Shown here in pieces: positions 23,432-29,974 of a stretch of 36,369 nt of DNA (within the stretch, counting starts at the first letter, position 1; every line of letters starts with the position of its first letter). Made by a program: the position numbers and the translations under genes. The notes under the pieces are model-generated. The model saw only the letters and a list, made by a program, of their open reading frames with translations, made no database searches and was not told where the DNA came from. Origin of the DNA: Eubacterium sp. (lineage in GTDB: Bacteria; Bacillota; Clostridia; Lachnospirales; Lachnospiraceae). The DNA is taken from positions 1 to 36,369 of the forward strand of contig JAFUCM010000016.1 of assembly GCA_017459675.1 (NCBI GenBank), read 5' to 3'.

Positions 23432-24379
23432 TTATCCTCCGATCTGATTCATCGTCCGGTTTGAATGGAACAATTCATCAAACTGATGTTCCGCTGGTTT
23501 GGCATAGATTGCGGAACGCATCACTTTCAGTAATTGTTGTCCGTCTCCCGTAAGATACGGCATAAGCTCTGTCTCCTGTGTCCGTCCCAGACACATTTTT
23601 AATTTCCCGTCACTCGTCAGCCGGACCCGGTTGCAGTCTTTGCAGAACCTGTGGGAAATCGGACTGATCAGCCCGACACGTCCCCTGAACCCGTCTGCGG
23701 TGTAGTCCTCCGATGGCTGCGACAAATACCGCGGCTCTGCAGGATATAATTCCGGATGCCGTTCCAGAATCTCCCGGTTCATCACACGGCGTTCCCCCGA
23801 TTCTCCGAGTTTTCCAATCGGCATCAGTTCAATAAACCGGATATCCAGCGGATACTCTCTGGCCAGTCTGATAAAATCATCTGCTTCTTTGTCATTTTCT
23901 CCGCGGATCAGTACGGTATTGATTTTCACCGGAAGTTCTTCCCGGATCGCAGTCTCAACGGCGTCAAATACCTGCTGCAGATTCCCGCCTCTGGTCATTC
24001 TGCTGTAGCGCTCAGCGTCCAGCGAATCAAGACTGATATTAATCCGCTTCAGACCTGCCTGCTTCAGTTCCGGCAGCCGCGCCGCGAGCCCCTGCGCATT
24101 CGTCGTCATACTGAGATCCCTGATCTCGTCATACGCCGCAATCATCCGCACAATTTCCGTCAAATCCTTCCGCACAAGCGGTTCCCCGCCTGTCAGACGC
24201 ACTTTTCGGATCCCGAGACTGACAAACTGCCTGATCAGGATCCTGTACTGTTCTGTATTCAGTTCTTCCTTTGCCTTACAGAACGCACTTTCATCCCTGC
24301 AGTAAATGCACTTCAGATTACAGCGTTCCGTCAGAGACATTCGCAGATAATGAATATCCCTTCCCAGATGATCCAGCAC
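23432..24379 (-). CDS. moaA: GTP 3',8-cyclase (radical SAM)
   Basis: A protein of 315 residues catalysing the first step of molybdopterin synthesis from GTP. The radical SAM cluster is RCNLKCIYCRD (Cys at about residues 20, 24 and 27), followed by RLTGGEPLVRKDL. The second 4Fe-4S cluster is CKDCN plus a later Cys in LKMCLGR. The protein ends in GG, as MoaA requires. The GTG at 24379 is chosen because GAAGGAG lies 6-7 nt upstream; the open frame extends 14 codons further without a ribosome site. First gene of the block. Confidence 0.95.
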   Translation of the reverse strand: MLDHLGRDIHYLRMSLTERCNLKCIYCRDESAFCKAKEELNTEQYRILIRQFVSLGIRKVRLTGGEPLVRKDLTEIVRMIAAYDEIRDLSMTTNAQGLAARLPELKQAGLKRINISLDSLDAERYSRMTRGGNLQQVFDAVETAIREELPVKINTVLIRGENDKEADDFIRLAREYPLDIRFIELMPIGKLGESGERRVMNREILERHPELYPAEPRYLSQPSEDYTADGFRGRVGLISPISHRFCKDCNRVRLTSDGKLKMCLGRTQETELMPYLTGDGQQLLKVMRSAIYAKPAEHQFDELFHSNRTMNQIGG

Positions 24380-24429
24380 AGTACACTCCTTCCCGCGTGA
24401 TCTTTCCTCAGAATCACGCATTATCTCAT

Positions 24430-24479
24430 ATGGGGCTGCCGTAAGTAATAATTAAAAAATATAAATACGGCAGCCCCAT
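24430..24479. promoter_or_regulatory. Perfect 14-bp inverted repeat upstream of moaA
   Basis: ATGGGGCTGCCGTA (24430-24443) is exactly complementary to 24466-24479, with a 22-nt AT-rich loop. No T tract follows on the minus strand, so a simple terminator for the gene at 24552 is doubtful. It could be an operator for the moaA promoter, since a weak TTACTT-17-GATAAT pair overlaps its moaA-proximal arm, or a factor-dependent terminator. Confidence 0.5.
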
Positions 24480-24551
24480 TTAATAGAGAGATAAAGAGAA
24501 AATGTTATGGCTTTTGACTTATTTCTTTATTTAAAGGTTTTTGATCCGAAA

Positions 24552-25430
24552 TCAGTTTGCGCCAAGGCGCAGCGGATGGCTGGTACCCATCAGGTAGTTG
24601 TAGCACTTGATTACATTATTTACCTGAACGTATTCCATCATCTCCGGCTGGCCGATATCCATCGGGCAGCGCTCTGCAAAGCTGATATTTGCTGCACACT
24701 CATCAACGCTCCAGCCCTTTGAAATGCCTGCGCTGACAGCACCGAGCCACTCATAGATAAATGCGCGCTGTTTTGCGACATAGTCTTTCTTCACAACAGG
24801 ACCGTGACCCGGAATGAAGTAATCAACATCGAGTGTATCCAGAAAATCAAGAGATTTCAGAAGTGCATCGATATCTGCGGAATGCAGCCATGTCTGGCAG
24901 TCAACAAACAGGGTGTCACCGAGAATTGCAACGCGCTCTTCCGGAACGTAAACTGCGATCTGGCATGCAGAATGTCCCGGTGTGTGATACAGCTCGAAAT
25001 GTGTATCGCCGAGTTTGAGGCTCATGTGATCGTTGAATGTGATGTCCGGACGCTCCATCATAATGTATTCTCCGCGCGGCGGCATCTTGTCGAGTCCTTC
25101 TTTATCCTGGCGCTCCAGAACGTCGATGCTGTAATCATAAGCATCAAGCGGTCCCGGCACCTTCCAGAGATCATCTGCGAGCTTCTCATGTCCGATTGTG
25201 ATTGCCTCATTTGCAAACCAGTGGTTTCCAAAAATGTGGTCGATGTGTGCCTCTGTGTTGATCAGATAGCGAATCGGGCCGCGCTCAAGCGCAAATGAGC
25301 GCATTTCCAGAAGCTTCGTCAGAATCTGTGCTGTGTCAACAAATACTGATCCCTCTGTTGTAAAAACGATACTCGGATTACATCCGCGAATCGTTGTATC
25401 GGTATAAACATTCTTTGTAACCTGCTGCAT
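24552..25430 (-). CDS. Metallo-beta-lactamase-fold hydrolase
   Basis: A soluble protein of 292 residues with the MBL fold. The metal motif reads TEAHIDHIFGN, where the usual HxHxDH has Glu in place of the first His. HTPGHS, ILGDTLF and FIPGHGP provide the later ligands. About 70 extra C-terminal residues follow the core. Family members hydrolyse thioesters, lactones or esters; the substrate here is unknown. The ATG at 25430 has GGAGGG 5 nt upstream, inside the end of the CinA-like gene. It is the last gene of an operon with an FAH-family enzyme and a VOC protein, which suggests a catabolic hydrolysis step. Confidence 0.85.
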   Translation of the reverse strand: MQQVTKNVYTDTTIRGCNPSIVFTTEGSVFVDTAQILTKLLEMRSFALERGPIRYLINTEAHIDHIFGNHWFANEAITIGHEKLADDLWKVPGPLDAYDYSIDVLERQDKEGLDKMPPRGEYIMMERPDITFNDHMSLKLGDTHFELYHTPGHSACQIAVYVPEERVAILGDTLFVDCQTWLHSADIDALLKSLDFLDTLDVDYFIPGHGPVVKKDYVAKQRAFIYEWLGAVSAGISKGWSVDECAANISFAERCPMDIGQPEMMEYVQVNNVIKCYNYLMGTSHPLRLGAN

Positions 25431-26253
25431 AAAACCCTCCATTACTTTTTCGTTTTTTTTCTTCTTTGACTTCTTTAATGATGTCCTCGCCGAGAACCTG
25501 TATACAGTTCTGCGCAATAATATTGGACATGAGCGAGGCATCTCCTCTGGTCGGCGCTGCTGCCGTGATCCGGATCAGAACATTTCCTTCCTGTGCGGAA
25601 ACTTCAACCTGCGGATTCTCCAGCTGCAGAAGATCATCCAGCCGTGCGGTCACTGCCGCCTCACTGACCCGCTCAGCGGGTGCTTCCTGCGCCGTTTTCA
25701 GCCGGACAGCGACTGTAACCAGGCTTCTGTCTACCAGATTGTGCAGATAACGGTTGACACACTGTTCAAACATATCCTGCAGTTCTTTGGGCTGCCCCGG
25801 CAGAACCACTGCGATTCTGCCGTCCTGTTCCAGAACAAATCCCGGTTCTGTGCCGAATTCATTTGTCAGCACCATGGAATCTGCCGGAATCACAGCCTGC
25901 CTGCGGTGTTCTTCCGTAAGATCCTTCACGCCGAGTGCCCGGAGCCGTTTTTCGATCTGTTCAAAAGCTTTTGCATCAAACTCCGGCTGCCTGCCAAAAT
26001 AAGATGCCAGCATTTCCTTTGTCCTCTCGTCTTTTCCGGGTCCTACGGCGCCTGCAAGAATCACCAGTTCTGCACCGTTTTTGTATGCGTCATCCAGTCT
26101 GGTTCTGATCTGACCTGCGTCATCTCCGACTACGGTCTGGCAGCAGAGGTCAAATCCAAGTTCTGCAAGCCTTCCTGCAAGATACTGCGCATTCGTATTG
26201 GCAACCATGCCAAGAAGCAATTCTGTTCCTACACTGATAATCTCTGCTACCAT
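25378..26253 (-). CDS. CinA N-terminal-like MoCF-domain protein
   Basis: The frame gives 291 residues. The first 170 match the MoCF_biosynth domain of the CinA/COG1058 type: MVAEIISVGTELLLGMVANT, AQYLAGRLAELGFD, and LAGAVGPGKDERTKEM where CinA usually has TGGLGPTKDDLT. The C-terminal amidohydrolase domain of full CinA is missing. The frame runs 53 bp past the next gene's start through an A8 tract (25453-25460). A one-base slip there would end the protein at a TAA (25442-25444) just before the next ribosome site. CinA-type domains act on NMN or ADP-ribose, but MoeA and Mog share the fold. Given the Mo-hydroxylase neighbours and the absence of moeA here, a cofactor role is possible but unproven. 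Confidence 0.75.
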   Translation of the reverse strand: MVAEIISVGTELLLGMVANTNAQYLAGRLAELGFDLCCQTVVGDDAGQIRTRLDDAYKNGAELVILAGAVGPGKDERTKEMLASYFGRQPEFDAKAFEQIEKRLRALGVKDLTEEHRRQAVIPADSMVLTNEFGTEPGFVLEQDGRIAVVLPGQPKELQDMFEQCVNRYLHNLVDRSLVTVAVRLKTAQEAPAERVSEAAVTARLDDLLQLENPQVEVSAQEGNVLIRITAAAPTRGDASLMSNIIAQNCIQVLGEDIIKEVKEEKKRKSNGGFYAAGYKECLYRYNDSRM

Positions 26254-26274
26254 AGTCCTGTTCCTTTTCTGTAT

Positions 26275-26742
26275 TTATTCTGCGTTCGGAAGCTTTCCGT
26301 CATCCCAGCGCATGATCTCGATAATGTTGCCTTCCGGATCCTTTGCATAGATGAGTGTGAGTGTCTGGCCCTTGTTCTCATAGTAATGAGAAACAATCTG
26401 TCCGTCGGAGCTTCCGCCATGTGCCAGAAGGTTGTCATAGGTTGCCTGGACATCATCCACGAGAATGCCGAGATGACCAAATCCTGCATGATTGAAGATA
26501 CCTGCGCTTCCCTCGGTGGTCTCCTGCTGGAAGATCTCGAGAACAGGGCCGCCTTCTTCGTATCCCGGGAATGCAACGTGACATCCGACGACATGTGCGC
26601 CCTTCATACCGGAAGCCTTCTCGAACCATGCGCCGCCAAGATCGCGCTCCGGCGGAACAACCTTGCCCTCAAAAACGTCACAGTAAAAATCTCTCAGCTT
26701 CTTCCAGTCTTTTGCATTCAGTTCTGTGTGATGGTATCTCAT
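26275..26742 (-). CDS. VOC-superfamily protein (glyoxalase/dioxygenase fold)
   Basis: 155 residues with the two beta-alpha-beta-beta-beta modules of the vicinal oxygen chelate fold. RYHHTELN at the start, VLEIFQQ, HAGFGHLGILVDDVQA and DPEGNIIEIMRW give the H-E-H-E metal ligand order. The superfamily includes epimerases, glyoxalases, isomerases and ring-cleaving dioxygenases; an oxygenase is unlikely in an anaerobe, so an epimerase, isomerase or lyase role fits better. The ATG at 26742 follows AAAGGAG. The CinA-like gene begins 21 bp downstream. Confidence 0.83.
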   Translation of the reverse strand: MRYHHTELNAKDWKKLRDFYCDVFEGKVVPPERDLGGAWFEKASGMKGAHVVGCHVAFPGYEEGGPVLEIFQQETTEGSAGIFNHAGFGHLGILVDDVQATYDNLLAHGGSSDGQIVSHYYENKGQTLTLIYAKDPEGNIIEIMRWDDGKLPNAE

Positions 26743-26807
26743 GTTTGTTTTCTCCTTTGTGCTGTTTTATGCTTGTTGTTTTATATAATGTTTTATTTGT
26801 TCGCCTG

Positions 26808-26881
26808 TTCAATCGCGATCTCCGATCGCGCGCGAGCTGCGCGACGCACGAAGTGCGTCTTCCTCTGCGCAGCTCTGCGAT
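26808..26881. repeat. Interspersed structured repeat, copy B
   Basis: The stretch begins TTCAATCGCGATCTCCGATC, and GAGCTGCGC pairs with GCGCAGCTC around GACGCAC-GAA-GTGCGTC. It is a close copy of 17611-17684. Here it sits inside the FAH-VOC operon. Confidence 0.78.
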
Positions 26882-26901
26882 GTCTACGCTCCGCTTCGGT
26901 C

Positions 26902-27008
26902 GGCGCTAAACGAAGGTCCACTGGACCTTCAGCGCCGCCGGAGGCTCAACTCAGATGGGGAATTGTAAGTCACCGCCTATAGAGGCGGGGCACTCCCCAT
27001 CTGAGTTG
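26902..27008. repeat. Nested hairpins between VOC and FAH genes, possible relic of a small IS-derived element
   Basis: GGCGCT-AAGGTCC (26902-26919) pairs with GGACCTT-AGCGCC (26923-26936). CAACTCAGATGGGGA (26947-26961) pairs perfectly with 26994-27008, and inside it CCGCC/GGCGG forms a smaller hairpin followed by ACTCCCC. The inner part matches the layout of the hairpin at 9253-9287. Together with copy B it makes a structured insert of about 200 bp without a gene. Confidence 0.6.
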
Positions 27009-27011
27009 AAT

Positions 27012-27986
27012 TCAGTCAACTACCTTGTTGCAGATGGTGCCGATTTTCTCAATCGTAAATTCGATCTCGTCTCCGACCTGAAGCCATCTTCCAAGCTTCG
27101 AACAGGTTGCATTTCCTTCCGGAGAAGTTCCGAGGCCGATGAAATCGCCCGGGTTCAGATATGCGTCTTCGGAAATCTGTGCGACCAGCTGTCCGAGGCT
27201 GAAGAGCATGCCGGATGTCCGGTTCTCTGTGACAACTTCGCCGTTCACGCGTGCTGTCATAGCCAGGTCATCATAGTCCGGAAGCTCATCCTTTGTTACG
27301 ACGCACGGTCCCATGATCAGGCTGTTGAAGAAGAATTTTCCTTTTGCCGGTCCGAGCGCCATAACTGCCTCATCCGCCTGCGCGTCTCTTGCGGAGAGAT
27401 CGTTGAATACGGTAAATCCTGCGACATAGTCCAGCGCTTCATCCGGCTGAATATTGCAGCCGCGTTTTCCGATATAGAAGCCCATCTCAAATTCGAAATC
27501 GAACTGCTCTGTATATTTCGGCTTATGCAGCGGTGCGCCTGTTCCTGCTACGGAATCGGTGTACTGTGTATTCCAGACCGGACGTTTATAGTACCCTGCC
27601 GGGATCTCGCCGTAGTGATGTTTTACATGACCTTCGTAAACCATTCCGTCAAAGACGATTCCCGGACGTGTAACCGGTGCAAGTACCGTAACCTCTTCAA
27701 ATGTATATACAAGCTGTTGGCCTGCAAGACCTTCCTCAGGTTTCTCATCTGATACGTATTTCAGTACTTCATAGCCTGCATCCAGACTTCTCTTTCCATT
27801 TGTAAAGAAAGTGATCATATCATTCGGCAGGTTGGCATCGGCCAGCTGCTGCGGGTTGGTATCACCCTGTGCCTCATACATCTTTCCGCCTGCTGCGTTC
27901 AGATCAATCAGCTTTCCGTCCTGTTCTGCCATCAGTCTCTGGATCGCGCCGGCAGGTGTCTTGATTTCTGTCGTATATAGCCTCAT
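27012..27986 (-). CDS. Fumarylacetoacetate hydrolase-family enzyme
   Basis: 324 residues. FDFEFEMGFYIGKRG gives the metal-binding ExE and FTVFNDLSARDAQ the third acid ligand; GKFFFNSLIMGPCVV and NPGDFIGLGTSPEG are typical of the C-terminal FAH core. The N-terminal 90 residues form a small separate domain. Family members hydrolyse or decarboxylate beta-keto acids, or hydrate 2-oxo-enoates, in ring-degradation pathways. The exact reaction cannot be assigned. ATG at 27986 with AAGGAGG upstream. First gene of the FAH-VOC-CinA-MBL operon and divergent from the gldA-like gene. Confidence 0.87.
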   Translation of the reverse strand: MRLYTTEIKTPAGAIQRLMAEQDGKLIDLNAAGGKMYEAQGDTNPQQLADANLPNDMITFFTNGKRSLDAGYEVLKYVSDEKPEEGLAGQQLVYTFEEVTVLAPVTRPGIVFDGMVYEGHVKHHYGEIPAGYYKRPVWNTQYTDSVAGTGAPLHKPKYTEQFDFEFEMGFYIGKRGCNIQPDEALDYVAGFTVFNDLSARDAQADEAVMALGPAKGKFFFNSLIMGPCVVTKDELPDYDDLAMTARVNGEVVTENRTSGMLFSLGQLVAQISEDAYLNPGDFIGLGTSPEGNATCSKLGRWLQVGDEIEFTIEKIGTICNKVVD

Positions 27987-28008
27987 GGTTGCCTCCTTGT
28001 TTTTTGAT

Positions 28009-28020
28009 ATAATCGATTAT
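28009..28020. promoter_or_regulatory. Candidate operator 1: ATAATCGATTAT palindrome
   Basis: A perfect 12-bp palindrome about 12 nt downstream of the predicted -10 box of the FAH operon, in the position of a classic repressor site. Related ATCGAT-centred sites are at 28176-28187 and 36103-36114. Confidence 0.5.
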
Positions 28021-28029
28021 CTATGATCC

Positions 28030-28057
28030 ATTATATTTAATATTTTATAAAAATCAA
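28030..28057 (-). promoter_or_regulatory. Promoter of the FAH operon
   Basis: TTGATT (28052-28057) and TATAAT (28030-28035) on the minus strand with a 16-nt spacer; transcription should start near 28023, about 37 bp before the FAH start codon. Confidence 0.65.
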
Positions 28058-28130
28058 TACGCAGATTGAACAATATTCGGCTCCGGCTTTTGTAAAAAAC
28101 AGAGAATCTACATTAAATATCTGCAGTTTA

Positions 28131-28159
28131 TTGTTTTTGCATTCTGTTTGCTATATACT
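28131..28159 (+). promoter_or_regulatory. Promoter of the gldA-like operon
   Basis: TTGTTT (28131-28136) and TATACT (28154-28159) with a 17-nt spacer on the plus strand; start near 28166. TTGAACA (28066-28072) and TGTTCAA (28161-28167) form an inverted pair across this divergent region and could be sites for an activator. Confidence 0.5.
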
Positions 28160-28175
28160 ATGTTCAATATTATCG

Positions 28176-28187
28176 TTTATCGATTAT
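28176..28187. promoter_or_regulatory. Candidate operator 2: TTTATCGATTAT
   Basis: An ATCGAT-centred, AT-flanked near-palindrome 19 nt downstream of the predicted -10 box of the gldA-like operon. It differs from operator 1 only at the first and third bases. Confidence 0.45.
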
Positions 28188-28224
28188 GTGTGATACAAGA
28201 GAGATTTTTTATGGAGGATTTGAG

Positions 28225-29319
28225 ATGAGTACAATACTTGCAGCACCGGGAAAGTACATTCAGGGACGTGGTGAATTAAAGAATCTGAGCAAACATATCT
28301 CCGCGCTCGGTACAAAGGCACTGATTATCGCCAGCGAACTTGGCGTCTCCCGCATTCAGAATGCAATGGAGGGTTCTGACACATCTGACTGTGCACTGTA
28401 TTTTGAATCATTTGACGGCGAGTGCTCGATGACTGAGATCAACCGCATGCAGGACATCTTTCACAGAGAAGGCTGCGATATTATTGTCGGCGCCGGCGGC
28501 GGAAAGGTACTTGACACTGCCAAAGCGGCCGCATGCTTCCTGCACGCTCCGTGTGTAATTGTTCCGACAGCAGTATCTTCAGATGCCCCCTGCTCTGCTC
28601 TTTCTGTCATCTATCATGATGACGGAAGCCTGGATCAGCGGCTTGCCCTTCCGAAGAGCCCGGACATCATTCTGATTGATTCCGAACTGATCGCACAGGC
28701 GCCGGTACGGCTCCTGGTTGCAGGCATGGGCGATGCATTCTCTACCTATTTTGAAGCACGTGCGTGCCACGCTTCTGCCTCCGACAATATTCACGGCGGA
28801 AAATCTTCTATTACAGCGCAGGCAATTGCGAGACTCTGCTATGATGTTCTCCTTGCAGACGGCTATAAGGCAAAGCTGGCAGTCTCCGGAAAGCTGTGTA
28901 CACAGGCAGTTGAAAATATCATCGAGGCAAACACACTGCTCTCCGGCATCGGTTTTGAGAGCGGCGGCAAGGGTGCGGCACACTCGATCGGCGACGGCCT
29001 CAACACAATTGCCGCATGCAAGGGTGTGATGCACGGTGAAAAAGTTGCTTTCGGAAGCCTTGCACAGCTGATGCTTGAAAATGTATCAGAGGAAGAGCTG
29101 GACGAAGCATTCGGCTTCTGTCTCTCCGTCGGACTTCCTGTCACGCTGGAGGAACTGGGCATCACAGAGGATGTTCAGGAGACCGTTAAAAAGATTGCAT
29201 CTGTCGCGATGCTGCCGGAAAAGAGCACCTATAACATGCCGTTCCCGGTTTCTGAGGAATCTGTCGCAGACGCGATCCTTGCCGCTGATTTATACGGAAA
29301 GGCACTGAAGCAGGCCTGA
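28225..29319 (+). CDS. Glycerol dehydrogenase-like (iron/zinc alcohol dehydrogenase family)
   Basis: A metal- and NAD-dependent dehydrogenase of 364 residues. GRGELKNLSKHI at the N terminus, VGAGGGKVLDTAKAAA (NAD-binding GGGK), VPTAVSSDAPCSALSVI, AGMGDAFSTYFEA (metal Asp), KGAAHSIGDGLN (metal His) and MHGEKVAFG (second metal His) match GldA throughout. The true substrate is probably an alcohol or ketone intermediate of the linked pathway and not necessarily glycerol. The ATG at 28225 has GGAGG about 8 nt upstream; the frame opens 13 codons earlier within the operator region. The MocA-like gene follows after 19 bp. Confidence 0.9.
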   Translation: MSTILAAPGKYIQGRGELKNLSKHISALGTKALIIASELGVSRIQNAMEGSDTSDCALYFESFDGECSMTEINRMQDIFHREGCDIIVGAGGGKVLDTAKAAACFLHAPCVIVPTAVSSDAPCSALSVIYHDDGSLDQRLALPKSPDIILIDSELIAQAPVRLLVAGMGDAFSTYFEARACHASASDNIHGGKSSITAQAIARLCYDVLLADGYKAKLAVSGKLCTQAVENIIEANTLLSGIGFESGGKGAAHSIGDGLNTIAACKGVMHGEKVAFGSLAQLMLENVSEEELDEAFGFCLSVGLPVTLEELGITEDVQETVKKIASVAMLPEKSTYNMPFPVSEESVADAILAADLYGKALKQA

Positions 29320-29338
29320 ACTGCAGAAGGACTACACC

Positions 29339-29974
29339 ATGAAATACTGCGCAGTGATCACTGCTGCCGGGTGTTCGAGCCGGATGGGAACATTTAAACC
29401 TGTTCTCCCGGTTGCCGGACGCCCGGCAATTATTCACTTAACAGAGAACCTGTTTGCGGCCGGCGTATCCCATATCGTAGTTGTTACCGGTTTCAGAAGT
29501 GATCTTATTCAGGAACTTCTGCAGAACCGGCCGGATATCTCCACCGTCCACAATCCGGACTATCAGACAACGCAGATGTTTGATTCTGCAAAAATCGGAC
29601 TGCGGGAAATACCTGAGGAATATGATCAGGTACTCCTGATTCCGGTCGACATTCCCTTCGTCCGGGAAAATACCATCCGGAAAGTAATCCGGACAGACGC
29701 AGATCTGGTTTTCCCCAGTTATCAGATGCGGCGCGGACACCCGCTGAAAATCCACCGGAAATATATTCCGCATCTGCTGCAGTACGAAGGCACGAACGGT
29801 CTTAGGGGCGCACTGAATGCGCTGCCCGCAGAACCATCTTATGTCGTTGTTGATGATCCGTTTATTATCCGCGATATGGATACCCCGCAGGACTATCAGA
29901 CATTATTACAGGAATACAGGCATCAGGAGGATTTTCGCGATGACAATGCCGCTTTCCATGTGGAACTACCGTGA
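29339..29974 (+). CDS. MocA-like molybdenum cofactor nucleotidyltransferase
   Basis: 211 residues of the NTP-transferase (MobA/MocA) fold. ITAAGCSSRMGTFKPVLPV is the nucleotide-binding motif, VVVTGFRSDLI and LLIPVDIPFV carry the metal Asp, and MRRGHPLKI the product-site loop. MocA adds CMP to molybdopterin to form the cytosine dinucleotide cofactor of many xanthine-dehydrogenase-family enzymes, the type encoded at 32158-35969, so that role fits well; specificity for CTP over GTP is inferred from context. ATG at 29339 after AAGGA. The last 35 bp overlap the regulator gene. Confidence 0.85.
   Translation: MKYCAVITAAGCSSRMGTFKPVLPVAGRPAIIHLTENLFAAGVSHIVVVTGFRSDLIQELLQNRPDISTVHNPDYQTTQMFDSAKIGLREIPEEYDQVLLIPVDIPFVRENTIRKVIRTDADLVFPSYQMRRGHPLKIHRKYIPHLLQYEGTNGLRGALNALPAEPSYVVVDDPFIIRDMDTPQDYQTLLQEYRHQEDFRDDNAAFHVELP

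Noticed and set aside
25741-26982. A 413-residue plus-strand frame opposite the CinA-like and VOC genes
   Set aside because: It spans two real minus-strand genes and their gap, shows no domain, and ends within the structured repeat.
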